A stretch of 64,000 nt of DNA from Pokkaliibacter plantistimulans (lineage in GTDB: Bacteria; Pseudomonadota; Gammaproteobacteria; Pseudomonadales; Balneatricaceae). The translations under genes were made by a program, and so were the position numbers. The stretch spans positions 2,170,001-2,234,000 of the forward strand of contig NZ_CP177354.1 of the NCBI RefSeq assembly GCF_046844695.1, given 5' to 3'. Shown in pieces: positions 21,659 to 30,319 of this stretch. The notes under the pieces are model-generated. The model had not been told where the DNA came from, did no database searches, and was given only the letters and a program-made list of their open reading frames with translations. Each line of letters begins with the position of its first letter. Position 1 is the stretch's first letter.

Positions 21659-23392
21659 ATGCACGACAATAAAAACAAAATGAAGCGCGCCGTTGTACTG
21701 AGCGCGATGTTGGTGATGTCAGGTATCAGCTGGGATGCGCTGGCAGACCAGTATCAGGATGCGGCGAAGAAGTGGGTTGGCTCTGAATTCAGTCCTTCGA
21801 CCTTGTCCAAGGATGACCAGATGAAAGAGATGCAGTGGTTTATCGATGCCGCCAAGAAATTCCGCGGCATGGAAATCAATGTGGCCTCCGAAACTCTGAC
21901 CACCCACGAGTACGAGTCCAAGGTGCTGGCGAAAGCCTTCACCGAAATCACCGGGATCAAGATTCATCATGATCTGATTCAGGAAGGTGATGTGGTTGAG
22001 AAACTGCAGACCCAGATGCAGTCAGGCAAGAACATCTATGATGGCTACATCAACGACTCTGACTTCATTGGTACTCATTTCCGCTACGGTAAAGTCGTCC
22101 CCATCAGCGATATGATCGCCGGTGATGGCAAGGATTACACCCTGCCAACCCTGGATCTGAAAGACTTTATCGGCCTGTCATTTACCACCGGTCCTGATGG
22201 CAAACTCTACCAGCTACCTGATCAGCAGTTTGCCAACCTGTACTGGTTCCGTGCTGACTGGTTTGCCCGTCCTGATCTGCAGGCCAAGTTCAAGGAAATC
22301 TACGGTTATGACCTGGGTGTACCCAAGAACTGGTCAGCCTATGAAGACATCGCTGAGTTCTTCACTGATAAGGTGAAAGAGATCGATGGTCAGCGTGTCT
22401 ATGGTCACATGGATTACGGCAAGAAAGATCCCTCACTGGGCTGGCGCTTCACTGATGCGTGGTTCTCCATGGCCGGTGAAGGCGACAAAGGCCTGCCCAA
22501 TGGCTTGCCTGTGGATGAGTGGGGTATTCGTGTAGAAGGTTGCCGTCCCGTTGGCTCCAGCGTTTCTCGTGGCGGTGCGACCAATGGCCCGGCTGCGGTA
22601 TACGCCACCACCAAATATGTTGACTGGCTGCGTAAGTATGCGCCACCAGAAGCGCCCGGGATGACTTTCTCTGAAGCAGGTCCTGTTCCTGCGCAGGGTA
22701 ACGTTGCCCAGCAGATTTTCTGGTACACCGCCTTTACCGCCGATATGACCAAACCAGGCTTGCCTGTGGTCAATGCCGACGGTACGCCCAAGTGGCGCAT
22801 GGCACCTTCACCTGTCGGCCCATACTGGGAAGAGGGGATGAAGAAAGGGTATCAGGACGTAGGTTCATGGACCTTCATGAAGTCCACACCGGATGATCGT
22901 CGTCTGGCGGCGTGGTTGTATGCCCAGTTCGTGGTGTCCAAAACCGTATCCCTGAAGAAAACGCTGGTGGGTCTGACACCGATTCGTGAATCGGATATTA
23001 CCTCACAGGCGATGACTGAAGTGGCGCCAAAGCTGGGTGGTCTGGTGGAGTTCTATCGTAGCCCTGCTCGTACCGAGTGGACGCCTACTGGAACCAACGT
23101 ACCGGACTATCCAAAGCTGGCTCAGCTGTGGTGGCAACATATTGCTGAAGCGGCGAACGGCGACAAGACTCCTCAGGAAGCGCTGGATGGTCTGGCTGCT
23201 GATCAGGACAAGGTAATGGAGCGTCTTGAGCGCGCCAAGGTACAGGGTGACTGCGGACCCAAGCTGAATGAGCCGAAGGATCCCGAGTACTGGCTGAGTC
23301 AGCCAGGCGCGCCCAAGCCCAAGCTTGCTAATGAGAAGCCAAAAGGCGAAACCGTCTCCTATGACGAGCTGATTAAGTCCTGGCAGAAATAA
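21659..23392 (+). CDS. glpV: Glycerol-type ABC transporter solute-binding protein (GlpV-like)
   Basis: Periplasmic binding protein of 577 residues, family 1 extracellular solute-binding. A signal peptide covers about 1-29 (basic start KNKMKR, hydrophobic core, cleavage after DALA). The mature part has a long C-terminal region typical of glycerol-system binding proteins, which exceed the usual 400-450 residues. I chose ATG 21659; the frame can be extended upstream to 21602 but that would bury the signal peptide. Last gene of the operon. Glycerol as ligand is inferred from operon identity. Confidence 0.87.
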   Translation: MHDNKNKMKRAVVLSAMLVMSGISWDALADQYQDAAKKWVGSEFSPSTLSKDDQMKEMQWFIDAAKKFRGMEINVASETLTTHEYESKVLAKAFTEITGIKIHHDLIQEGDVVEKLQTQMQSGKNIYDGYINDSDFIGTHFRYGKVVPISDMIAGDGKDYTLPTLDLKDFIGLSFTTGPDGKLYQLPDQQFANLYWFRADWFARPDLQAKFKEIYGYDLGVPKNWSAYEDIAEFFTDKVKEIDGQRVYGHMDYGKKDPSLGWRFTDAWFSMAGEGDKGLPNGLPVDEWGIRVEGCRPVGSSVSRGGATNGPAAVYATTKYVDWLRKYAPPEAPGMTFSEAGPVPAQGNVAQQIFWYTAFTADMTKPGLPVVNADGTPKWRMAPSPVGPYWEEGMKKGYQDVGSWTFMKSTPDDRRLAAWLYAQFVVSKTVSLKKTLVGLTPIRESDITSQAMTEVAPKLGGLVEFYRSPARTEWTPTGTNVPDYPKLAQLWWQHIAEAANGDKTPQEALDGLAADQDKVMERLERAKVQGDCGPKLNEPKDPEYWLSQPGAPKPKLANEKPKGETVSYDELIKSWQK

Positions 23393-23833
23393 GTGCCATA
23401 GCTCGAACGCGTTCACGTTCTAGCAGGCTCAGGTCAGACCAGGCGAAAAGCACTGAGGATACGAGCGTAGTGACCCTGCATAAGTATTCCGAGGTGTGTT
23501 TTCAACGAGGTGTGGCTAATGCGCAGCTGATCGTGAACATGTTCTGAGGCTTATTAGGTCTGAACAGGCAAATCTGGCCGCAGTTCCAATGGCAGCGTCA
23601 TTGGGGCTGTGGCTTTTTTGTTGGTGTGACAGGTTGGAGAAGTGAGAAGAGCCAGACGATCGCCCTGAACAGGAGCAGAGGCAAGGCAGAGCCGATTTTG
23701 CCGGTATAACGGGCTGATTGATTTAAAACGAGGGCGTCTTAAGAGATTTAACTAAGTAAAAACAGACGCTAGAGGTATTTGGGATAGCTGACTGATGTAG
23801 TCAGAAAATCATGTTACTAAGGGGGGAAGTAGT
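23393..23833. other. Gene-free region after glpV
   Basis: It contains a strong terminator 184 nt after the glpV stop, a GAACATGTTC palindrome, and downstream an inverted repeat (GCGTCT with AGACGC, about 23727-23756) that may belong to the end of the minus-strand tRNA-Tyr transcript. No protein-coding frame is convincing. Confidence 0.6.
23576..23619 (+). terminator. Terminator of the glp-type operon
   Basis: CCGCAGTTCCAATG pairs with CATTGGGGCTGTGG (14 bp including three G-T pairs), followed by TTTTTT. It points in the operon direction. Confidence 0.85.
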
Positions 23834-23850
23834 AGATGAAGGATTCATCT
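23834..23850 (-). other. Trailer hairpin after tRNA-Tyr copy 1
   Basis: AGATGAA and TTCATCT form a perfect 7-bp stem with a 3-nt loop. On the minus strand it begins at the terminal A of the tRNA's CCA. It has no T-tract, so a processing or stability role is more likely than termination. Confidence 0.55.
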
Positions 23851-23933
23851 GGTGGTGGGGGGTGGATTCGAACCACCGAAGCTCACGCGTCAGATTTACA
23901 GTCTGATCCCTTTGGCCACTCGGGAACCCCACC
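23850..23933 (-). tRNA. tyrT: tRNA-Tyr (GTA), copy 1
   Basis: Class II tRNA of 84 nt, read on the minus strand from 23933. Starts GGTGGGGTTCCCGAGTGG, anticodon loop CTGTAAA (GTA), variable arm present, TTCGAATCC T-loop, encoded CCA. It is distal in a two-gene tandem; the gene body is identical to copy 2. Confidence 0.97.
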
Positions 23934-24001
23934 AGGATGAACACTTGTACGTTTGCTGGATTCCAGTTCAAGGAGGCTTAATGAACTGTCATTTTTGCGG
24001 T

Positions 24002-24022
24002 AGTGATGTCGTTGACATCACT
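24002..24022 (-). other. Trailer hairpin after tRNA-Tyr copy 2
   Basis: AGTGATGTC and GACATCACT form a perfect 9-bp stem with a 3-nt loop, directly after the CCA of the upstream tRNA-Tyr copy on the minus strand. Its sequence is unrelated to the hairpin after copy 1 but has the same geometry. Confidence 0.6.
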
Positions 24023-24106
24023 TGGTGGTGGGGGGTGGATTCGAACCACCGAAGCTCACGCGTCAGATTTACAGTCTGATCCCTTTGGCCACTCGGGAAC
24101 CCCACC
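24023..24106 (-). tRNA. tyrV: tRNA-Tyr (GTA), copy 2
   Basis: 84 nt, promoter-proximal copy of the tandem, read from 24106. Same sequence as copy 1, with encoded CCA. The two are separated by 89 nt. Duplicate tRNA-Tyr genes are common in gammaproteobacteria. Confidence 0.97.
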
Positions 24107-24123
24107 GCGTCAAGTGAGGGCGC

Positions 24124-24152
24124 ATAATATTGATTTCAGAGGACTTTGTAAA
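24124..24152 (-). promoter_or_regulatory. Promoter of the tRNA-Tyr pair
   Basis: On the minus strand: TTTACA (-35), a 17-bp spacer, TATTAT (-10), then a GCGCCC discriminator. The GC-rich discriminator is typical of stable-RNA promoters under stringent control. It lies just upstream of the first tRNA-Tyr. Confidence 0.75.
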
Positions 24153-24385
24153 TAGTCGTGTGCTGATTTTGTCTTGGTGCATTCGTCAGCAGAAGAAGAG
24201 AGAGCGCCTGTCAGATTGGGAATAAAGGGGTATTGAGCATTCCCTGAACAATGGTTTTTTTGATTACATAAAATAACAAAAAGGTCTTCAGGGGCTAATC
24301 TCCGATGAATCCTGACGTTGCTCTCCCTGCCCGCCGGAATACCCCAAAAGAGCTAAAAATCAAGTCTTGATGTGAGGTGGATGTA

Positions 24386-24432
24386 CTCCTATATTTGCTG
24401 CCTATTGAATCCCTTGATACTACATCTTGTGC
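24386..24432 (+). promoter_or_regulatory. Candidate pair of NrdR boxes before nrdA
   Basis: Two 16-bp segments at 24386-24401 (CTCCTATATTTGCTGC) and 24417-24432 (ATACTACATCTTGTGC) match the NrdR consensus ACACWATATWTWGTGT at 10 and 12 of 16 positions. Their offset is exactly 31 bp, three helical turns, the usual spacing of NrdR box pairs. NrdR represses ribonucleotide reductase genes when dATP is high. The rest of 24153-24540 shows no gene. Confidence 0.6.
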
Positions 24433-24540
24433 TTCTTCCTGATAGTGACTACTAGATAGAAGAGGCGCAAAGCTATTTGTGCGATGCTGATCAAGGTTTG
24501 AGCATTCTGGCAGCATACGTTGAGGACGGAAGACTTGAGC

Positions 24541-26802
24541 ATGCAAGATATTATGGTGACCAAACGCGACGGGCGTAAGGAATCGATTGACCTGGACAAG
24601 ATTCACAAGGTAATCGCCTGGGCCGCGGAAGGGTTGGAAAATGTCTCTGTTTCTCAGGTCGAGCTGAAAGCTCACTTGCAGTTCTTTGATGGTATTCGTA
24701 CCAACGACATCCATGAGACGCTGATCAAGTCGGCAGCGGATCTGATCTCTGAAGATGCACCTGACTATCAGTATCTGGCAGCTCGTCTGGCAATCTTCCA
24801 TCTGCGCAAGAAGGCATTCGGCCAGTTTGAACCGCCTCACCTGTTTGAGCATGTTTCCAAGTTGGTGGATTCAGGTCGTTATGATCGTCATCTGCTGGAA
24901 GATTACAGCCCTGAAGAGTTTGATCAGCTGAATGGTTTTCTTGACCACTGGCGTGATATGAATTTCAGCTATGCCGCCGTCAAGCAGCTGGAAGGCAAGT
25001 ATCTGACCCAGAACCGTGTCACCGGCGAAATCTACGAAAGCCCGCAGCAACTATATATGTTGGTCGCAGCCTGTCTGTTTGCGCACTACCCCAAGGCTAC
25101 CCGTCTGGATTACGTGCGTCGCTTCTACGATGCCTGCTCCAACTTCAAGCTGTCGCTACCAACCCCCATCATGTCTGGTGTGCGTACGCCTACCCGTCAG
25201 TTCAGCTCCTGTGTACTGATTGAGGCGGCGGATTCGCTGGACTCTATCAATGCCACTGCTTCTGCGATTGTGAAATATGTCAGTCAGCGAGCGGGCATCG
25301 GCGTCAATATGGGTAACATCCGTGCACTGGGCAGTCCGATCCGTGGTGGCGAAGCGTTCCACACTGGCATGATTCCTTTTGTGAAACACATCCAGACCGC
25401 CGTTAAGTCCTGTTCACAGGGCGGTGTTCGCGGTGGCGCAGCTACCGTGTTCTACCCCATTTGGCATCTGGAAGTAGAGTCGCTGCTGGTGCTGAAAAAC
25501 AACCGTGGTGTGGAAGAAAACCGTGCCCGTCATGTGGATCACGCTTTCCAGTTCAACCGTCTGATGTACCAGCGCTTGATCAAAGGCGAGAACATTACCC
25601 TGTTCAGTCCTTCAGACGTCCCTGGCCTGTACAAGTCTTTCTTTGATGATCAGGAAGAGTTTGAGCGTCTGTACGTGCAGTACGAGCAGGATGCCAGCAT
25701 CCGCAAGAAAACGGTGAAAGCGGTCGACCTATTCAGCATGTTTGCTCAGGAGCGTGCGCAAACCGGGCGTATCTACCTGCAGAACGTCGACCACTGCAAC
25801 ACCCGCAGTGCTTTCAACCCCAAGAAAGCGCCAGTACACCAGAGCAACCTGTGCATGGAAATCACCCTGCCAACCAAGCCGTTGTTCGATGTGCGTGATG
25901 CAGAAGGGGAAATTGCCCTCTGTACGCTGTCTGCGTTCAACCTGGGTGCGCTGGAGAACCTCGACGAGCTGGAAGAACTGTCTGAGCTGATCGTGCGTGC
26001 GCTGGACAGCCTGCTGAGCTATCAGGACTATCCGCTGCCTGCAGCCCACAGTGCTTCCATGAAGCGCCGCACTCTGGGTGTAGGCGTGACCAACTTTGCC
26101 TATTATCTGGCCAAGCATGGAGTGAAGTACTCTGATGGTTCTGCCAATGCGCTGACTCATCGCACTTTTGAAGCGATGCAGTATTTCCTGCTGAAAGCGT
26201 CCAATAAACTGGCCATCGAACTGGGGCAGTGTGAGGCATTTGCCGATACGTTCTATGCGGAAGGCCTGATGCCTATCGACACCTATAAGAAGGATGTTGA
26301 TGGTTTCTGTCAGGAGCCTCTGCATCTGGACTGGGACAGTCTGCGGGACTCAATTGTGACCCATGGCCTGCGTAACAGCACCGTGACGGCAATCATGCCC
26401 TGTGAGACATCATCACAGATTACCAACTCCACCAATGGCATTGAGCCTCCCCGCGGCTTTGTTAGTGTCAAGGCAAGCAAGGACGGTATTCTCAAGCAGG
26501 TGGTGCCTGAATATGAGCGTCTGAAAGATAACTATGAGTTGTTATGGCAGATCCCTAACAATGAAGGTTACCTGCAGCTGGTGGGGATCATGCAGAAGTT
26601 TGTCGACCAGTCGATTTCTGCCAATACCAACTATGATCCTTCCCGTTTTGAAGGTGAGAAAGTGCCCATGAAGCAGCTGCTGAAAGATCTGCTGACGGCA
26701 TACAAATACGGCGTGAAAACACTGTATTACCACAATACCCGTGATGGCGCGAAAGATGATCAGAGCGACTCTGGCTGCGAAGGCGGAGCGTGCAAGCTGT
26801 AA
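24541..26802 (+). CDS. nrdA: Class Ia ribonucleoside-diphosphate reductase, alpha subunit
   Basis: Reduces NDPs to dNDPs under aerobic conditions with NrdB. It is a close E. coli-type protein: an N-terminal ATP cone (VTKRDGRKESIDLDKIHKV) for dATP inhibition, active-site Cys in FSSCVLIE, NLCMEI and ALCTLSAFN, and a C-terminal redox pair in GCEGGACKL. I chose ATG 24541 (753 residues), which matches the E. coli start; a TTG at 24520 would add seven residues. GGAAG lies about 8 nt upstream. Followed by nrdB and yfaE. Confidence 0.97.
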   Translation: MQDIMVTKRDGRKESIDLDKIHKVIAWAAEGLENVSVSQVELKAHLQFFDGIRTNDIHETLIKSAADLISEDAPDYQYLAARLAIFHLRKKAFGQFEPPHLFEHVSKLVDSGRYDRHLLEDYSPEEFDQLNGFLDHWRDMNFSYAAVKQLEGKYLTQNRVTGEIYESPQQLYMLVAACLFAHYPKATRLDYVRRFYDACSNFKLSLPTPIMSGVRTPTRQFSSCVLIEAADSLDSINATASAIVKYVSQRAGIGVNMGNIRALGSPIRGGEAFHTGMIPFVKHIQTAVKSCSQGGVRGGAATVFYPIWHLEVESLLVLKNNRGVEENRARHVDHAFQFNRLMYQRLIKGENITLFSPSDVPGLYKSFFDDQEEFERLYVQYEQDASIRKKTVKAVDLFSMFAQERAQTGRIYLQNVDHCNTRSAFNPKKAPVHQSNLCMEITLPTKPLFDVRDAEGEIALCTLSAFNLGALENLDELEELSELIVRALDSLLSYQDYPLPAAHSASMKRRTLGVGVTNFAYYLAKHGVKYSDGSANALTHRTFEAMQYFLLKASNKLAIELGQCEAFADTFYAEGLMPIDTYKKDVDGFCQEPLHLDWDSLRDSIVTHGLRNSTVTAIMPCETSSQITNSTNGIEPPRGFVSVKASKDGILKQVVPEYERLKDNYELLWQIPNNEGYLQLVGIMQKFVDQSISANTNYDPSRFEGEKVPMKQLLKDLLTAYKYGVKTLYYHNTRDGAKDDQSDSGCEGGACKL

Positions 26803-26820
26803 CAGCTGATCGTACTACTG

Positions 26821-26866
26821 CAGGGGGCTTCGGCCCCTGTACGGCAGCGAATCTCGCCCCTGTATG
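26821..26866 (+). repeat. Intercistronic hairpin and direct repeat between nrdA and nrdB
   Basis: CAGGGGGC-TTCG-GCCCCTG forms a stable stem with a UUCG tetraloop and no T-tract, 18 nt after the nrdA stop. GCCCCTGTACGGCA (from 26833) recurs as GCCCCTGTATGGCA (from 26855), a 14-nt direct repeat with one change. It may protect the nrdA message end or tune the nrdA:nrdB ratio. Confidence 0.55.
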
Positions 26867-26923
26867 GCAAGCCTGTGCAGGTTCTGCGTTTCCCGGACTT
26901 TTCAGAATAGTTTTAACATCATC

Positions 26924-28054
26924 ATGGCCTACTCAACCTTTAACCGAAACGTTTACGACCACCTGCGTCAACCCATGTTCTTCGGTGAGAACGTTAACGT
27001 TGCCCGTTATGATCAGCAGAAGCATCCGATCTTTGAAAAGCTGATTGAGAAACAGCTGTCTTTCTTCTGGCGCCCGGAAGAGGTCGACCTGACCACTGAT
27101 CGCAAGGATTTCGTCAATCTGCCTGCCCATGAACAGCACATTTTCCTGAGTAATCTGAAATACCAGACACTGCTGGACTCGGTACAGGGGCGTTCACCCA
27201 ACGTGGCATTCCTGCCTGTGGTGTCGTTACCAGAGCTGGAAACCTGGCTGGAAACCTGGTCGTTCAGCGAAACCATCCACAGCCGCAGTTACACCCATAT
27301 CATTCGCAACGTGGTCACTGATCCTTCCAAGGTGTTTGATGACATCCTGCTGAACGAGGAGATCACCAAGCGCGCTATTTCTGTCACGGCGTACTACGAC
27401 GATTTTATTGAGGTGTCCTCGCTGTATACCCTGTATGGCGAAGGCTGCCATGTAGTGAATGGCAAAGAGATCGATATCAGTCTGCGAGAGCTGAAAAAGA
27501 AACTCTACCTGACGCTGGCCTCAGTCAACGTGCTGGAAGCGATCCGCTTCTACGTCAGTTTTGCCTGTTCTTTTGCTTTCGCTGAGCGGGCTCTGATGGA
27601 AGGCAATGCCAAAATCATCAAGTTCATCGCCCGTGATGAGGCGCTGCATTTGTCTGGTACGCAACAGATGCTGAGCCTGATGGCTTCTGGCAGTGATGAT
27701 CCTGAAATGGTGGATGTTGCGCGCGAATGCCGTGATGAAGTTATCGAAATTTTCCGGCAGGCTGCAGAGCAGGAAAAAGAGTGGGCTCAGTACCTGTTCA
27801 AGGATGGCTCCATGATCGGTCTGAACGCCAACATTCTCGGTCAGTACGTGGAGTACATCACCAATGTCCGTATGCGGGCGCTGGGGCTGGAACCTCTGTT
27901 CAGTGTGCACAGTAATCCGCTGCCCTGGATCAACAGCTGGCTGACCAGTGATAACGTTCAGGTAGCGCCGCAGGAGTCGGAGATCAGCTCTTATCTGGTC
28001 GGTGCTATCGACAGTAGCGTGGATAGTGATGACTTCGATGATTTCGACCTGTAA
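26924..28054 (+). CDS. nrdB: Class Ia ribonucleotide reductase, beta subunit
   Basis: Carries the diiron-tyrosyl radical cofactor. FSETIHSRSYTHII holds the iron-binding Glu and His and the radical Tyr; further ligands are in the ARDEALHLSGTQ segment. The C-terminal tail is acidic and aromatic (VDSDDFDDFDL), the part that docks on NrdA. ATG 26924 gives 376 residues, beginning MAYSTFNRN like the E. coli protein; a longer in-frame start at 26864 would add 20 residues foreign to the family. Confidence 0.97.
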   Translation: MAYSTFNRNVYDHLRQPMFFGENVNVARYDQQKHPIFEKLIEKQLSFFWRPEEVDLTTDRKDFVNLPAHEQHIFLSNLKYQTLLDSVQGRSPNVAFLPVVSLPELETWLETWSFSETIHSRSYTHIIRNVVTDPSKVFDDILLNEEITKRAISVTAYYDDFIEVSSLYTLYGEGCHVVNGKEIDISLRELKKKLYLTLASVNVLEAIRFYVSFACSFAFAERALMEGNAKIIKFIARDEALHLSGTQQMLSLMASGSDDPEMVDVARECRDEVIEIFRQAAEQEKEWAQYLFKDGSMIGLNANILGQYVEYITNVRMRALGLEPLFSVHSNPLPWINSWLTSDNVQVAPQESEISSYLVGAIDSSVDSDDFDDFDL

Positions 28055-28092
28055 TTGAAGCGCTGATGAGTGTGATGGGCAGGGCTCGGTGA

Positions 28093-28359
28093 ATGGATGC
28101 AGTGCGCCGTATTCGAGTAAATGACAGCCTGGAGTTTGACTACCAGCAGGAGTTCTCTCTGCTGGATGCCCTCGAGGCGCGGGCAGTTCCCGTCCTGCAT
28201 AGCTGCCGTGGCGGTTATTGTGGTTGCTGTAAGGTGCGCTTGAGTGAGGGTCGTGTCAGCTGGCATCAGGATAGCCTGGTGCCTTTGCAGGATGATGAAA
28301 TCCTGTGCTGTTGTTGCACACCCCTGACGGCCATTGCCATCAATGTGCCGGAATGCTGA
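28093..28359 (+). CDS. yfaE: YfaE-type 2Fe-2S ferredoxin for NrdB maintenance
   Basis: Small plant-type ferredoxin of 88 residues. Cluster ligands are seen as SCRGGYCGCC (C-x4-C-x2-C) and a distal Cys in ILCCCCTPL. In E. coli YfaE reduces the diferric NrdB to regenerate its radical, and the gene follows nrdB as here (38-nt gap). The tail reads LTAIAINVPEC, typical of the family. Confident by sequence and place. Confidence 0.93.
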   Translation: MDAVRRIRVNDSLEFDYQQEFSLLDALEARAVPVLHSCRGGYCGCCKVRLSEGRVSWHQDSLVPLQDDEILCCCCTPLTAIAINVPEC

Positions 28360-28361
28360 GG

Positions 28362-28769
28362 ATGAAGATGGCCTGGTTCTGGTTGCTGGCGGTGGTAATG
28401 ATTGCCGCAGGTGTCTATCACAGCCTGCGCATCAAGGATCAGGTGAAGTTAGTCGAGCAAACTGGCTTTCATATTGATAAACGCTTCTTTTCTTCGCCGT
28501 CGTTGGCGCTGGATGATCAGCATCAACAGCTGGCACTTATCTATTCTCAGCGACTTGAAGTGCGGCCTTATAAGGATGTGGTTGCGTTTCAGCGGCACTA
28601 TCGCACTCTGGATCATGGTAACAATCAGGGGCTTTATATTGCCCTGTATTGGCAGCAGAGTGATGACCCCATGCTGCTGAAAGCGGATCGTGAGTCGGAG
28701 TGGGATGCCTTGTCTGCCGAGTTGCGACAAAGATTTGATGAGAGGCCAACGGTAAGGGCATTGCATTAG
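28362..28769 (+). CDS. Small membrane-anchored protein of the nrd operon, unknown
   Basis: About 135 residues: an N-terminal membrane helix (MAWFWLLAVVMIAAGVY) followed by a soluble, mildly basic domain without Cys pairs or a recognised motif. ATG 28353 (overlapping the yfaE stop), 28362 and 28368 are all possible starts; 28362 is a compromise. The frame is open to a strong terminator, so it is probably expressed with nrdA-nrdB-yfaE. I do not recognise it. Confidence 0.55.
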   Translation: MKMAWFWLLAVVMIAAGVYHSLRIKDQVKLVEQTGFHIDKRFFSSPSLALDDQHQQLALIYSQRLEVRPYKDVVAFQRHYRTLDHGNNQGLYIALYWQQSDDPMLLKADRESEWDALSAELRQRFDERPTVRALH

Positions 28770-28793
28770 CCCGAACAGCTTGGCGATATGTAC

Positions 28794-28832
28794 AAAAACG
28801 CCGCTGATTGATGAGATCAGCGGCGTTTTTTT
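28794..28832. terminator. Bidirectional terminator between nrd operon and aroG
   Basis: ACGCCGCTGAT and ATCAGCGGCGT form a perfect 11-bp stem with flanking A and T runs (AAAA before, TTTTTTT after). It serves the plus-strand nrd operon and, read on the minus strand, the converging DAHP synthase gene. Confidence 0.93.
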
Positions 28833-28847
28833 CTTGTACAGCTATGA

Positions 28848-30197
28848 CTAGCGCCGAGCGTCTTTCAGTGTGTCTGCAATCAGGAATGCAAGCTCCAGAA
28901 CCTGATCAGCGTTTAGGCGCGGATCACAATAGGTGTGATAGCGATCGCCCAGCTGCTCTTCAGTGATCTGGTAGGCGCCGCCGATGCATTCTGTCACGTT
29001 CTTGCCAGTCATCTCGAAGTGCACGCCACCAGCATAAGAGCCTTCTGCCTTGTGAATCTGGAAGAAGGATTTCACTTCCGACAGCACCTGAGCTACTGAG
29101 CGGGTCTTGTAGCCGCTGCTGGCTTTAATGGTGTTGCCATGCATGGGGTCGCTGGACCACAGAACCTTACGCCCTTCGCGCTGAATGGCGCGAATCAGTG
29201 CTGGCATGTGCTCCTCAACCTTACCCGCACCCATGCGCACAATGATATTCAGGCGGCCAGGATCGTTGTCAGGGTTAAGGATGTCGATCAGATGCAATAA
29301 CTCATCCGGATCGGTAGTGGGGCCTGCTTTGATGCCTATGGGGTTGTGCACACCACGCAGAAACTCAACATGAGCACCATCTGGCTGACGGGTACGGTCA
29401 CCAATCCACAGCATGTGGGCCGAGCAGTCATACCACTGACCGGTCAGGCTGTCCTGACGGGTGAGAGCTTCCTCGTAAGGCAGCAGCAGTGCTTCATGTG
29501 AAGTATACAGAGCGGTTTCCTTCAGTTGAGGCGTGTTGCTGGCATGAATGCCACAGGCCTCCATAAAGGTAAGCGCTTCATCGATACGGGTGGCCAGGCT
29601 CTGATAGCGCTCACCAAGGGGGCTTTTCTCAACGAAGTCGAGGTTCCACTGATGAACCTTGTGCAGGTCTGCCATGCCGCCCTGGGCAAAGGCGCGCAGC
29701 AGGTTCAGTGTCGCTGCCGCCTGATTGTAGGCTTTGACCATACGCTCAGGGTCAGGGGTGCGAGACTCTGCCGTGAAGTCAATGTTGTTGATGATGTCGC
29801 CACGATAGCTGGGCAACTCAATACCATTGATGGTTTCAGTGTCTGCAGAACGTGGTTTGGCAAACTGACCCGCCATGCGTGCTACTTTTACGACTGGGCA
29901 GCTTCCGGCGAAGGTAAGTACCACTGCCATCTGTAGCATGATTTTGAATGTGTCACGGATATTGTTGGCGCTGAACTCAGCGAAGCTCTCGGCACAGTCT
30001 CCGCCCTGCAGCAGGAAGGCTTTGCCTTCAGTAACGAGCTGAAACTGGCGGCGCAGTTCGCGCGCTTCACCGGCAAATACCAGTGGGGGAAGTGCTGCCA
30101 GTTGCTGCTCAGCCTGATGTAACGCATCGGCATTAGGGTACTGGGGGATTTGGCGAATCGGATGACTACGCCAGCTGGAAGGCGTCCACGGCTTCAT
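28848..30197 (-). CDS. 3-deoxy-7-phosphoheptulonate synthase, class II
   Basis: Condenses phosphoenolpyruvate and erythrose-4-phosphate in the first step of the shikimate pathway. The protein is the plant-type (class II) enzyme, unrelated in sequence to AroF/G/H. Signature stretches include FLLQGGDCAESF, the KVARMAGQFAKPRS motif with the metal-binding Cys nearby (GSCPVVK), and WSSDPMHGNT and GGVHFEMTG with metal and substrate residues. ATG 30197 gives 449 residues beginning MKPWTPSSWRS; an upstream in-frame start would add 25 residues unlike the family. It reads alone, convergent with the nrd operon. Confidence 0.94.
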   Translation of the reverse strand: MKPWTPSSWRSHPIRQIPQYPNADALHQAEQQLAALPPLVFAGEARELRRQFQLVTEGKAFLLQGGDCAESFAEFSANNIRDTFKIMLQMAVVLTFAGSCPVVKVARMAGQFAKPRSADTETINGIELPSYRGDIINNIDFTAESRTPDPERMVKAYNQAAATLNLLRAFAQGGMADLHKVHQWNLDFVEKSPLGERYQSLATRIDEALTFMEACGIHASNTPQLKETALYTSHEALLLPYEEALTRQDSLTGQWYDCSAHMLWIGDRTRQPDGAHVEFLRGVHNPIGIKAGPTTDPDELLHLIDILNPDNDPGRLNIIVRMGAGKVEEHMPALIRAIQREGRKVLWSSDPMHGNTIKASSGYKTRSVAQVLSEVKSFFQIHKAEGSYAGGVHFEMTGKNVTECIGGAYQITEEQLGDRYHTYCDPRLNADQVLELAFLIADTLKDARR

Positions 30198-30319
30198 TGC
30201 GGGGTATCCTGTCGTGTCTTTACGTACGTCTGGGGAGCCGAACATAGTTCCAGAGTTACTGTAGATACGCAAGGTTCGAGGTCAGATAAATCAACGATCT
30301 TTTAACTGAACGTAGCTTT

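Noticed and set aside
23852..24079. Plus-strand frame across both tRNA-Tyr genes
   Set aside because: It is the reverse complement of two tRNA genes joined by a spacer; the repeated peptide comes from the duplicate tRNAs.
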